A DNA stretch of 13,511 nt. Origin: Clostridia bacterium. Lineage in GTDB: Bacteria; Bacillota; Clostridia; Oscillospirales; Acutalibacteraceae. Location of the stretch: contig CAAGJN010000005.1 of NCBI GenBank assembly GCA_900770255.1, positions 1 through 13,511 of the forward strand. Direction: 5' to 3'. This document shows, one piece after another, positions 6,801 through 13,511 of the stretch. The first letter of the stretch is position 1. Every line of letters starts with the position of its first letter. Under the pieces are notes generated by a model. That model was not told the origin of the DNA. It worked only from the letters and a program-made list of their open reading frames with translations, and searched no databases. The position numbers and the translations under genes are program-made.

Positions 6801-8123
6801 ATGAGTAAGAGCGCGAGGCAGAGCGCATTTGAGATACTTTTCAAAGTTGAACGCAGAAACGCATACTCCAACCTTGCGTTGGATGCGCAGCTATCGTCTA
6901 ATGACGGAGCGACCGAAGATTCGGCGCTGCTGACAGCTCTTGTTTACGGCGTGCTCGAAAGACTTGTAACGCTTGACTATAACATTTCACTTTATCTCCG
7001 TCAGCCCCTGAAAAAGCTCAAGCCTGAGGTGCTTATAGCTCTCAGACTCGGTACATATCAGCTCCTGTTTATGGACAAGATTCCGCAGAGCGCGGCGGTC
7101 AATGAAAGCGTCAAGCTTGTCAAAAACAACCGCGCACAGTTTGCGGCAGGTCTTGTGAATGCGGTTTTACACAAGGTTGCGTCAAACGGACTGCGGCTGC
7201 CGGAGGATACAGACAGCCTTGAGTATATCAGCGTGCGATACTCCGTGCCGCAGCCGATTGCACAATTGCTTATTAACGCATATTCAAAGAAGACGGCGTG
7301 CGATATTCTGCAGTCCATGTCAGAGCGCGCAAAGCTTTATGTGCGGGTCAACACTCAGCGTTGCACCGCTGATGAGCTCGCTGACATGTTCTCGGCGCAG
7401 GAAGTGGAGTGCAGAACGGTCAGCGCCGCTCCGGATGCTCTTGAGCTTATAAACTGCGGCGCAGTAGAGCGGCTTGACGCATATAAAAAGGGCTTATTTC
7501 ATGTGCAGGATCTGTCGTCACAGCTTTGCTGTGCGGCGCTTGATCCTCAGCCGGGTGAGACCGTCTATGATATGTGCGCCGCGCCGGGAGGTAAAAGCTT
7601 TACACTTGCTGAAATGATGAGGTGTAAGGGCAAAATACTTTCCATGGATATCTACCCGTCAAGACTGTCACTGATCGAGGCCGGGGCGCAGCGTCTCGGC
7701 CTTGATAACATAGCGGTGATACCCAACGATGCTTCAAAAGTGAATCCGGCGCTGAAGATGGCGGACAGAGTCCTATGCGACGCTCCGTGCTCAGGCCTCG
7801 GAATACTTCGCAGAAAGCCTGAAATAAGGTACAAAACCCTTGGAGATATTGACAAACTGCCGTTTTTGCAGTATTATGTTCTGTGTTCTTCCTCTGAATA
7901 TGTCAAAGTCGGCGGAAGACTGGTGTATTCCACCTGCTCGCTGAATCCAGCCGAAAATGAGGAGGTCTGCGACAGATTTCTTTCGGAGCATAAAAACTTT
8001 GAGGCGATCGGCGTGCTTCCCGACATAAGAAGGGGAGTCGAGGGCGAAAAGTATTTGACCCTTATGCCTCAGATCCATCAGACTGACGGCTTCTTCATAG
8101 CCGCGTTTAAAAGAACGGAGTGA
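6801..8123 (+). CDS. rsmB: 16S rRNA (cytosine-967) C5-methyltransferase RsmB
   Basis: RsmB uses S-adenosylmethionine to methylate C967 of 16S rRNA (E. coli numbering). The 440-residue protein has an N-terminal NusB-like RNA-binding domain (about 1-135, SARQSAFEILFKVE...). The Rossmann methyltransferase domain has the SAM-binding motif MCAAPGGK (258-265). It also has the paired cysteines of m5C enzymes: C330 in DAPCSGLG (product release) and C379 in YSTCS (nucleophile), the same spacing region as E. coli C325/C375. Length is normal (E. coli 429). ATG 6801 follows ACGGAG (6785-6790) by 10 bases. The final codons RTE-stop double as the ribosome-binding motif of rlmN, so the two genes are tightly linked. 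Confidence 0.95.
   Translation: MSKSARQSAFEILFKVERRNAYSNLALDAQLSSNDGATEDSALLTALVYGVLERLVTLDYNISLYLRQPLKKLKPEVLIALRLGTYQLLFMDKIPQSAAVNESVKLVKNNRAQFAAGLVNAVLHKVASNGLRLPEDTDSLEYISVRYSVPQPIAQLLINAYSKKTACDILQSMSERAKLYVRVNTQRCTADELADMFSAQEVECRTVSAAPDALELINCGAVERLDAYKKGLFHVQDLSSQLCCAALDPQPGETVYDMCAAPGGKSFTLAEMMRCKGKILSMDIYPSRLSLIEAGAQRLGLDNIAVIPNDASKVNPALKMADRVLCDAPCSGLGILRRKPEIRYKTLGDIDKLPFLQYYVLCSSSEYVKVGGRLVYSTCSLNPAENEEVCDRFLSEHKNFEAIGVLPDIRRGVEGEKYLTLMPQIHQTDGFFIAAFKRTE
8115..8120 (+). promoter_or_regulatory. Ribosome binding site deciding a TTG start
   Basis: ACGGAG at 8115-8120, inside the last codons of rsmB, lies 7 bases before the TTG at 8128. The next in-frame ATG (8152) is 31 bases away and would lose part of the conserved N-terminus. 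The TTG is therefore preferred as the rlmN start. Confidence 0.6.
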
Positions 8124-8127
8124 GCTT

Positions 8128-9165
8128 TTGAAAACACTTGATGTAAAGTCAATGAACTTTACAGAGCTTTCTGAGGCACTCTCAGCAATGGGACAGCCGT
8201 CATACAGAGCAAAGCAGATCTATTCATGGATTCATCAGAAGTGTGTGGCTGACTATGACGAAATGACGAATATACCCGCCTCTTTAAGACAGAAGCTCAA
8301 AGAAGAGCTGCCGTTAAAGACATGTAGTATTGAACGCAAGCAGGTATCTGAGCAGGACGGCACAGTAAAATATCTGTTCGGTTTCGGCGGCAGCGACTAT
8401 GCAGAGAGTGTGCTGATGAAGTATAAATACGGCTATACGATCTGCGTTTCAACTCAGATCGGCTGCAAAATGGGTTGCTCCTTCTGTGCGTCCACCCTGG
8501 GCGGTTATGTCAGAAATTTGCTGCCCTCGGAGATTTTAGGTCAGGTTTATACTGCACAGCGAGACGAAAACGTTCGCATATCCCACATTGTCCTTATGGG
8601 CATGGGCGAGCCATTGGATAACTTTGACAATGTCATGCGCTTTCTTGAGCTTGCCACCTGCAAGGACGGATTGAATATAAGCATGAGGAACATTTCGCTG
8701 TCTACCTGCGGTATCGTTCCGGGCATATACAAACTGCTCGACAAAAAGCTTCAGCTAACGCTGTCCATATCGCTGCATGCACCGTATGATGAGCTCAGGT
8801 CAAAGATAATGCCGGTCAACAGGCGCTATTCTCTTGAGGAGCTGATACCTGCCTGCCGCGAATATACGCGTGTGACCTCCAGAAGAATATCCTTTGAATA
8901 TGCTATGCTCGGAGGTGTCAATGATACTGATGAGTGTGCTGTGAAGCTCGCGGCGCTGCTCAAAGGTATGCTGTGCCACGTTAATCTTATACCGGTCAAC
9001 GAGGTTGCAGAGAGTCCGTATAAGCCCTCGACGCCGGAACGTATCGAACGCTTTATAAACATACTCGAAAAAAGATCAGTAAATGTAACCGTCAGACGCA
9101 AGCTCGGTTCAGATATAGACGCCTCGTGCGGCCAGCTTCGTCTGCGTAAGATAAAAGAGCAGTAA
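8128..9165 (+). CDS. rlmN: Dual-specificity 23S rRNA/tRNA adenine-C2 methyltransferase RlmN
   Basis: RlmN is a radical-SAM enzyme that methylates C2 of A2503 in 23S rRNA and of A37 in some tRNAs. The 345-residue protein has the radical-SAM cluster CKMGCSFC (C113, C117, C120). It also has both catalytic cysteines: C106 in ICVSTQIGC (E. coli C118) and C334 in DIDASCGQL (E. coli C355, which carries the transferred methyl). MGMGEPLDN is the SAM-binding GEP-type motif. Because C334 lies in the RlmN-type context, I prefer RlmN to its relative Cfr, though Cfr shares these cysteines. Translation most likely starts at TTG 8128. The position directly after rsmB matches Bacillus yloM-yloN. Confidence 0.94.
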   Translation: MKTLDVKSMNFTELSEALSAMGQPSYRAKQIYSWIHQKCVADYDEMTNIPASLRQKLKEELPLKTCSIERKQVSEQDGTVKYLFGFGGSDYAESVLMKYKYGYTICVSTQIGCKMGCSFCASTLGGYVRNLLPSEILGQVYTAQRDENVRISHIVLMGMGEPLDNFDNVMRFLELATCKDGLNISMRNISLSTCGIVPGIYKLLDKKLQLTLSISLHAPYDELRSKIMPVNRRYSLEELIPACREYTRVTSRRISFEYAMLGGVNDTDECAVKLAALLKGMLCHVNLIPVNEVAESPYKPSTPERIERFINILEKRSVNVTVRRKLGSDIDASCGQLRLRKIKEQ

Positions 9166-9200
9166 AGCTTACTAAGATTTGTCTTATTCCGGGGGAAGAT

Positions 9201-9929
9201 ATGAAGATCATTGCTAAAACTGATCAGGGAAAAGTCAGAAAAGACAATCAGGACTCATTTGCTGCGGGTGAGCTTCCCGGCGGCGTGGCTTGGGCTGTTG
9301 TCTGTGACGGAATGGGTGGCGCGGCAGGCGGAAGTGTCGCGAGCCAGACGGCCGTCAAGATGATCAGCGAGAAGATCGCTTCGGGTTATCAGCACGGCAT
9401 GAGCGACAATTCAATAAAAAATCTTCTGATTTCCGTGATCGAGAATGCCAATTCATCAATTTATGAGATGTCATGCGCGGTCGACAGCCTCAGCGGTATG
9501 GGAACAACGGTAGTCGCTGCGATTATAAAGGACCATGAGATCTATCTCGCCCATGCGGGAGACAGCAGGGCATATCGAGTCTCTTCTGCCGGGATCAGGC
9601 AGCTCACGAGGGATCACTCTATTGTCCAGGATATGGTTGAACACGGGGAGCTTACTCAGGAACAGGCAAAAGAACATCCGCGCAAGAATATAATTACAAG
9701 AGCATTGGGCGTGAGCTCGGATATAGAGACTGATTTTTATCAGGAGACTCTTGATGAGGGAGACGTTATCGTTATATGCACTGACGGTCTTACAAACTAT
9801 GTCGAGGCCGATGATATATATAATGCCACCAGAGACAATCACTATTACGAGTTTGCAGACAGGCTGATAAATCTCGCCAACGAAAACGGCGGCGGAGATA
9901 ATATCACAGTCGTAGCAATGGCGTTTTAG
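9201..9929 (+). CDS. prpC: PP2C-type Ser/Thr protein phosphatase
   Basis: This 242-residue metal-dependent phosphatase of the PPM/PP2C family would reverse phosphorylation by the kinase encoded next to it. Visible motifs in order are TDQGKVRKDNQD (7-18), VCDGMGG with D36/G37, SGMGTTVV, AHAGDSRAYR, LTRDHS, NIITRALG, CTDGLTNYV with D195, and GGGDNITVV with D233. D36, D195 and D233 are the expected metal ligands. Length matches compact bacterial phosphatases (B. subtilis PrpC 254), and I see no membrane segment, so it is cytosolic. ATG 9201 is preceded by a G-rich site (GGGGG, 9191-9195) with a 5-base spacer. A 35-base gap separates it from rlmN, the longest gap among genes 1-13 apart from the prkC gap. 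Confidence 0.96.
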   Translation: MKIIAKTDQGKVRKDNQDSFAAGELPGGVAWAVVCDGMGGAAGGSVASQTAVKMISEKIASGYQHGMSDNSIKNLLISVIENANSSIYEMSCAVDSLSGMGTTVVAAIIKDHEIYLAHAGDSRAYRVSSAGIRQLTRDHSIVQDMVEHGELTQEQAKEHPRKNIITRALGVSSDIETDFYQETLDEGDVIVICTDGLTNYVEADDIYNATRDNHYYEFADRLINLANENGGGDNITVVAMAF

Positions 9930-9959
9930 TTTTCTGTATTCGAACGGAGTGTGAATTTT

Positions 9960-12131
9960 ATGGACAATTATATCGGAAAGCGTCTTGACGGACGATATGA
10001 GATTCAGGAGGTTATCGGTGTCGGCGGAATGGCAGTTGTCTACAAAGCCTACGACAGTATCGACGACAGAACGGTCGCAGTCAAGATTCTCAAAGACGAG
10101 TACCTTGCCAGCGAGGAGTTTCGCCGCAGATTCAAGAACGAGTCCAAGGCGATAGCGGTGCTCTCACATCCCAATATAGTGAAGGTCTATGACGTCAGCT
10201 ACGGCGATAAGCTGCAATACATTGTCATGGAGTATGTCGAGGGGATCACTCTCAAGGAGTATATTGAGCAGCAGGGAGTTATCTCCTGGAAGGAGACCGT
10301 ACATTTTACTACCCAGATACTTCGCGCTCTCCAGCATGCACATGACAAGGGCATAGTTCACCGCGACATAAAGCCACAGAATATCATGCTGCTTGAAAAC
10401 GGTACTATCAAGGTCACCGATTTCGGCATCGCGCGTTTCAGCAGAAGCGAAACCAGAACAATGACGGATACCGCAATCGGCTCCGTCCACTATATAAGCC
10501 CCGAACAGGCGCGCGGCGATATAACTGACGACAAGTCGGATATATATTCCGTCGGCGTCGTCATGTACGAAATGCTCACAGGCGAGCTCCCGTTCCAGTC
10601 GGACAACTCCGTTTCGGTCGCTATCATGCAGCTTCAGACCGATCCCAAAAAGCCGCGCGAGATCAACAGCTCTATCCCCGAGGGTCTTGAGCAGATCACA
10701 ATGCGTGCTATGCAGAAGAACCCGAAGGACAGATACCAGTCCGCAGCCGAGATGATACTTGATCTCGAGGAGTTCAAGCGCAATCCGTCTGTCAAATTTG
10801 ATTACAGCTACTTTGTGGACAACGAGCCGACAAAGTTTGTTGATAAAACGGCCCCCGTTACTGCCTCTATGGCTCCCGTCAGCGACAATACGCCGAGAAC
10901 GCCGGAGAATCCCGAAGATGAGACAACGGAGCCTGAGAAGAACAAGATGATCCCGATACTTTCGGGCGTTATCATCGGATTTATCGCTGTTATCGGCATT
11001 ATTATGGCGTGCCTTTATTTCTTCACGGACGTATTCAACAACAAGCTGACCGTTCCGAAGCTCATTAATAAGAACTACGCTGAGGAGATTCTCAACAACG
11101 AGGAATATGATGACTTTGTAATCAAGGTCAATGAAGTTCAGAACAGCTTCTATGAGCCGGGTCAGGTCTATGCGCAGGATCCTGCGGCCGGCACTAAGGT
11201 TGACAAGTCAAACAACGTCATCACACTTACGGTCGCTGTCAGCGAGGAGAAAGCCTCTGTTCCTAATGTGCTTAAATATCAGCTGAATGACGGCATAACT
11301 AAGCTTAAAAATGCAGGCTTTGAAGTCTATTCGGTGCCGCAGCAGAGTAGTGAAAAGGCCGGCACGATCCTCAGCACATCCCCGGAATACGGACGTGAGG
11401 TAGCCAAGGGCTCGACTATAACCATCTATTATGCAAGCGAGCAGGAGCTTGTTGAAGTTCCCAAGCTCATTGATGAGACGCTTGAAAATGCTAAAGCGAT
11501 ACTTGAGTCTGTCAATCTTGAGCTCGATGATAATGTCGAGGAGAAGGACAGCGACAAGCCCAAGGGTACTGTTATTGAGCAGAGCTATAAGGAGAACGAG
11601 AAGGTTCCTGAGGGAACTAAGATCAAGGTCACCGTCAGCACAGGCGTGCCGTCCTCATCGGAAGCCAACATCTCCTTCAAGCTTCCGAGTTATTCGGGCG
11701 GAGTTTCAAAGACAATAAAGGCTGCTAACAATAACAACGTCTTTATGGAGCAGTCAGTTATTCTTGACGGTAGCGAGTATACCATTACGGTCAACGGCTC
11801 CGGCAGCAACAATCAGATAAAGGTATATATTGACTCTGAGCTCTACTATGAGTGCAATGTCGATTTCACGAAGAGCCCGGCGCAGATAACAAATGCCAAA
11901 CAGTACAGCATTTCTGAAAGCGCGGCAATTCCGAATGTTGTCGGCAGCAGTGAGGCTGCGGCGATCAGCACGCTTAAAAACCACGGCTTTACGTCTATAG
12001 ATGTGAATTACACATCCGTTTTAGACTCATCGAATAACGGAGTTGTCCTGTCTCAGTCCCCGAAGAATACATCGAGGGAATATCCTCTCAGCACAACGAT
12101 AATTTTAACCGTCGGCAAATTCGCCGGATAA
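9960..12131 (+). CDS. prkC: PASTA-domain Ser/Thr protein kinase PrkC
   Basis: A 723-residue membrane kinase that senses cell-wall fragments or lipid II through PASTA repeats and phosphorylates cytosolic targets. The kinase domain (about 13-270) has the glycine loop GVGGMAVVY, K42, HRDIKPQN (D136) and DFG (154-156). Its activation loop has threonines 165, 167, 169 and 171 before GSVHYISPEQ. A Pro/Thr/Glu-rich linker leads to one transmembrane segment (about 330-355). Outside lie three PASTA repeats (about 362-427, 431-493, 496-561), an Asn/Ser-rich stretch that looks Ig-like (about 565-652), and a fourth PASTA at the C-terminus (655-719). ATG 9960 is chosen over GTG 9951 because ACGGAG (9944-9949) gives a 10-base spacer. 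Confidence 0.96.
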   Translation: MDNYIGKRLDGRYEIQEVIGVGGMAVVYKAYDSIDDRTVAVKILKDEYLASEEFRRRFKNESKAIAVLSHPNIVKVYDVSYGDKLQYIVMEYVEGITLKEYIEQQGVISWKETVHFTTQILRALQHAHDKGIVHRDIKPQNIMLLENGTIKVTDFGIARFSRSETRTMTDTAIGSVHYISPEQARGDITDDKSDIYSVGVVMYEMLTGELPFQSDNSVSVAIMQLQTDPKKPREINSSIPEGLEQITMRAMQKNPKDRYQSAAEMILDLEEFKRNPSVKFDYSYFVDNEPTKFVDKTAPVTASMAPVSDNTPRTPENPEDETTEPEKNKMIPILSGVIIGFIAVIGIIMACLYFFTDVFNNKLTVPKLINKNYAEEILNNEEYDDFVIKVNEVQNSFYEPGQVYAQDPAAGTKVDKSNNVITLTVAVSEEKASVPNVLKYQLNDGITKLKNAGFEVYSVPQQSSEKAGTILSTSPEYGREVAKGSTITIYYASEQELVEVPKLIDETLENAKAILESVNLELDDNVEEKDSDKPKGTVIEQSYKENEKVPEGTKIKVTVSTGVPSSSEANISFKLPSYSGGVSKTIKAANNNNVFMEQSVILDGSEYTITVNGSGSNNQIKVYIDSELYYECNVDFTKSPAQITNAKQYSISESAAIPNVVGSSEAAAISTLKNHGFTSIDVNYTSVLDSSNNGVVLSQSPKNTSREYPLSTTIILTVGKFAG

Positions 12132-12140
12132 GGTATTACT

Positions 12141-13031
12141 ATGTCTGATATTCAAAAGGGAATAATTTTAAAAGGAATCGGTGGCCTCTACTTCGTGGAG
12201 ACCGCCGATGCGGTATTTGAGTGCAGGGCACGCGGGATATTTCGCAAAATCGGAGAAAAACCGCTGGCCGGCGATAATGTAGAAATACATATCGCGTCAG
12301 ATGGCGCCGAGAACACGATAGAGAAAATATACCCGCGCAGCAGCGAGCTGATGCGCCCGCCGGTTGCAAATATCGACAGGCTGTTTATTTTGTCCTCAAT
12401 ACGCGAGCCGAGTCCGAATACGCTGATAATTGACAAAATGACCGCTATAGCATGCAGCAAAAATATTGAGCCTGTTGTCGTTATTACGAAGGATGATCTC
12501 GGAGACACGTCGGAGTTCAGAGATATATATGAAAAAGCGGGGATACCGTTTTTTTCGGTATCCAGCCGCGACGGCAGAGGAGTCGAGGAGATAAAAGCCA
12601 TGCTCAAAGGCCATATAAGTGCCTTTGCGGGCAATACAGGCGTCGGGAAGTCGTCGCTTCTTAATCTTATTGATCCCGAGCTCGCGCTCAAAACGGGCGA
12701 GATAAGCGACAAATTGGGGCGGGGCAGGCATACTACCAGGGCAGTCGAGATCTATCCGCTGTGCGGCGGCTATGTTGCCGACACGCCGGGCTTTTCGTCT
12801 CTGACGGGTGAAAACAGCGAGATTATCCCTATTGACGAGCTCCCTTTCTGCTTCCCGGAATTTGAAGAATATCTGGGAAAATGCAGATTTACGACCTGTC
12901 GTCATATAAACGATAGGGGCTGTGAGATAGTAAAGGCTGTTGAAGACGGAAAAATAAGCGTCTCGCGCCACAACAGCTATGCAGCGCTCTACAACGAAGC
13001 CAAGGATATAAAAGAGTGGGAGAAAAAGTGA
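12141..13031 (+). CDS. rsgA: Small-subunit ribosome-assembly GTPase RsgA
   Basis: RsgA (YjeQ/CpgA) is a circularly permuted GTPase that acts late in 30S subunit maturation. The 296-residue protein has an N-terminal OB-fold, then the permuted motif order: G4 TKDD (116-119), G5 SSRDG, G1 GNTGVGKSS (164-172) and G3 DTPGF (214-218). The C-terminal zinc site is C248, C253, H255 and C261, the exact 5-2-6 spacing of the family. ATG 12141 follows AAGGT (12130-12134), which overlaps the prkC stop. In B. subtilis the homologue CpgA is a reported PrkC substrate, which fits its place after prkC. There rpe and thiN come next; here they are absent and a small membrane protein follows. Confidence 0.96.
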   Translation: MSDIQKGIILKGIGGLYFVETADAVFECRARGIFRKIGEKPLAGDNVEIHIASDGAENTIEKIYPRSSELMRPPVANIDRLFILSSIREPSPNTLIIDKMTAIACSKNIEPVVVITKDDLGDTSEFRDIYEKAGIPFFSVSSRDGRGVEEIKAMLKGHISAFAGNTGVGKSSLLNLIDPELALKTGEISDKLGRGRHTTRAVEIYPLCGGYVADTPGFSSLTGENSEIIPIDELPFCFPEFEEYLGKCRFTTCRHINDRGCEIVKAVEDGKISVSRHNSYAALYNEAKDIKEWEKK

Positions 13032-13104
13032 AGTAACGCCGACCGCTCGCTTTGTATATAATGGACTGAAGGCGAGACTGTTATATGTAAGGGCGGTGGC
13101 GATC

Positions 13105-13266
13105 ATGAGAAGATGCGGGTGCAGCAGAAACGGCTCCGTGTGTATAATTATTATTTCATTCCTGGCCGGGATAATTGCTGCAAAATTCTTTCCGTATTCT
13201 CTTTTTATAATCTTGATGGTCATATTGCTTTTGCTTATCTGCACCGCCTCACGAAGCTTTTGGTGA
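13105..13266 (+). CDS. Small hydrophobic membrane protein, unknown function
   Basis: This 53-residue frame is not a family I recognise. It begins with a basic, cysteine-containing head (MRRCGCSRNGS). Two hydrophobic stretches follow (about 12-25 and 28-46), separated by KFFP, and it ends with a short polar tail (TASRSFW). It could be a helical hairpin or one long membrane segment. A site AAGGG (13089-13093) lies 11 bases before ATG 13105 and GGTGG lies closer. Its stop is one base before the SpoVM ribosome-binding site, so co-translation is likely. It lies 73 bases after rsgA, where Bacillus has rpe and thiN. A very short hydrophobic frame can arise by chance, so confidence is moderate. Confidence 0.55.
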   Translation: MRRCGCSRNGSVCIIIISFLAGIIAAKFFPYSLFIILMVILLLLICTASRSFW

Positions 13267-13267
13267 C

Positions 13268-13273
13268 GGAGGG
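13268..13273 (+). promoter_or_regulatory. Ribosome binding site of the SpoVM-like gene
   Basis: GGAGGG at 13268-13273 lies 10 bases before ATG 13284. It fixes the start of the 28-residue protein rather than an earlier codon in the longer open frame that begins at 13113. Confidence 0.7.
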
Positions 13274-13283
13274 TGAGAATGGG

Positions 13284-13370
13284 ATGAAAGTAGTCGTAGT
13301 CAGAAGCCCTAAGTTGTTCTCGGGAATACTTAGACTCATTTTCGGGATAAAACGGCAGGAATCAACATAA
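13284..13370 (+). CDS. spoVM: SpoVM-like small sporulation protein
   Basis: The 28-residue product MKVVVVRSPKLFSGILRLIF followed by GIKRQEST aligns without gaps to the 26-residue B. subtilis SpoVM. M1, K2, P9, K10, G14, I15, R17, G21 and R24 are identical and K7 is replaced by Arg. SpoVM is an amphipathic helix that binds the positively curved outer forespore membrane, anchors SpoIVA for coat assembly and interacts with FtsH; P9 and I15 are reported as functionally important. The Bacillus gene lies at the end of this same cluster, after rsgA-rpe-thiN and before a convergent gene, which strengthens the call. Sporulation-specific control is expected, but I found no clear sigma-E promoter. Confidence 0.85.
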   Translation: MKVVVVRSPKLFSGILRLIFGIKRQEST

Positions 13371-13375
13371 AAACA

Positions 13376-13416
13376 GCACCGGACAGAAAGTAACTGCCCG
13401 GTGCATTGTTTTTTAT
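13376..13416. terminator. Bidirectional intrinsic terminator closing the block
   Basis: GCACCGGACAG (13376-13386) pairs with CTGCCCGGTGC (13394-13404), leaving one A-C mismatch and a 7-base loop. On the + strand a T-rich run follows (six T at 13409-13414). On the - strand the hairpin is followed by TGTTTTTATG, so it can also end a transcript coming from the right. It starts six bases after the spoVM stop and 32 bases beyond the stop of the presumed - strand gene, as expected between convergent genes. Confidence 0.85.
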
Positions 13417-13435
13417 ATAGCTTTTTTGTTCTTCT

Positions 13436-13511
13436 TTACGGCTGAACGGTTATCGGCTTGTCTTCGCTCTCGTGCTCGATTGAAACGAAGTTGTTTCGCG
13501 GCGCATATGCC
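13436..13511 (-). CDS. Partial - strand gene, C-terminal end only
   Basis: Reading leftward from the window edge, one frame stays open for 24 codons and stops at 13436-13438. It gives the C-terminal tail AYAPRNNFVSIEHESEDKPI followed by TVQP. Its composition looks like real protein. The other two - strand frames stop at 13450 and at 13413 (inside the terminator), and the first of these has an odd composition. The convergent placement with the terminator supports a gene here. In Bacillus the convergent neighbour of spoVM is rpmB, but this tail does not resemble ribosomal protein L28. I do not recognise the family. Confidence 0.5.
   Translation of the reverse strand, partial: AYAPRNNFVSIEHESEDKPITVQP

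Noticed and set aside
9171..9188. Small inverted repeat TAAGA/TCTTA between rlmN and prpC
   Set aside because: A five-base AT-rich stem with a four-base loop and no T-tract is too weak for a terminator or riboswitch.
9951..9959. GTG 9951 as the start of prkC
   Set aside because: It leaves only one base after the GGAG site. ATG 9960 has a 10-base spacer and gives the usual kinase N-terminus.
13054..13088. A possible promoter (TATAAT at 13057-13062, or a sigma-E-like pair) before the small 3' genes
   Set aside because: No acceptable -35 lies 16-18 bases upstream of the TATAAT, and the sigma-E-like elements have wrong spacing. The spoVM gene may have its own sporulation promoter, but I cannot point to it.
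12396..13244. A 282-codon open frame on the - strand across rsgA and the downstream small gene
   Set aside because: It lies opposite rsgA, whose motifs are complete. Its translation shows no recognisable domain and has the composition of an antisense shadow.
13113..13370. An 85-codon open frame that includes the SpoVM-like peptide as its end
   Set aside because: The part before 13284 is out of frame with the small hydrophobic gene and has no plausible features. A good ribosome-binding site precedes ATG 13284, and the SpoVM match starts exactly there.

Overview
The window is a single co-directional block of housekeeping genes on the + strand. It matches, almost gene for gene, the conserved Firmicutes cluster best known from Bacillus subtilis (yloC-remA-gmk-rpoZ-coaBC-priA-def-fmt-rsmB-rlmN-prpC-prkC-rsgA-rpe-thiN-spoVM). 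RemA, a PASTA-repeat PrkC kinase with its PrpC phosphatase and a SpoVM-like peptide together point to a Gram-positive, endospore-forming lineage. The moderate GC content, heavy use of ATA (Ile) and AGA/CGC (Arg) codons and the family variants suggest Clostridia, perhaps an Oscillospiraceae/Ruminococcaceae-type gut bacterium. The species cannot be named from this sequence.

Layout. Positions 1-196 are a leader with a short direct repeat, an interrupted dyad and a strong sigma-A-type promoter (TTGACA / extended TGCTAAAAT). From 197 to 13031 there are thirteen tightly packed genes: yicC, remA, gmk, rpoZ, priA, def, fmt, a yugP-type zinc metallopeptidase, rsmB, rlmN, prpC, prkC and rsgA. Gaps are 35 bases or less and several genes overlap (remA/gmk and gmk/rpoZ by 8 nt, def/fmt by 4 nt). 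Two small genes follow: a 53-residue hydrophobic protein of unknown function (13105-13266) and a 28-residue SpoVM homologue (13284-13370). A hairpin terminator that looks bidirectional (13376-13416) closes the block. Beyond it, the C-terminal end of an unidentified gene probably runs in from the right edge on the - strand.

How the genes fit together. The products cover RNA turnover (YicC), nucleotide supply (Gmk), the RNA polymerase omega subunit (RpoZ), replication restart (PriA), initiator formyl-Met synthesis and removal (Fmt, Def), rRNA/tRNA modification (RsmB, RlmN), small-subunit assembly (RsgA) and cell-wall sensing by reversible Ser/Thr phosphorylation (PrkC/PrpC). RsgA/CpgA is a reported PrkC substrate in B. 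subtilis. The block ends with two small proteins, one resembling a sporulation membrane-curvature sensor.

Most of the window is ordinary core genome. The parts that merit a second look are the two small genes at the 3' end (the SpoVM-like gene is easily missed by gene callers), the PASTA/Ig-like/PASTA order in PrkC, the departures from the Bacillus gene order (no coaBC, rpe or thiN; yugP inserted), a recurring ACGGAGYG ribosome-binding motif and the DEEQ helicase motif in PriA. I found no mobile element, CRISPR array, tRNA or rRNA.
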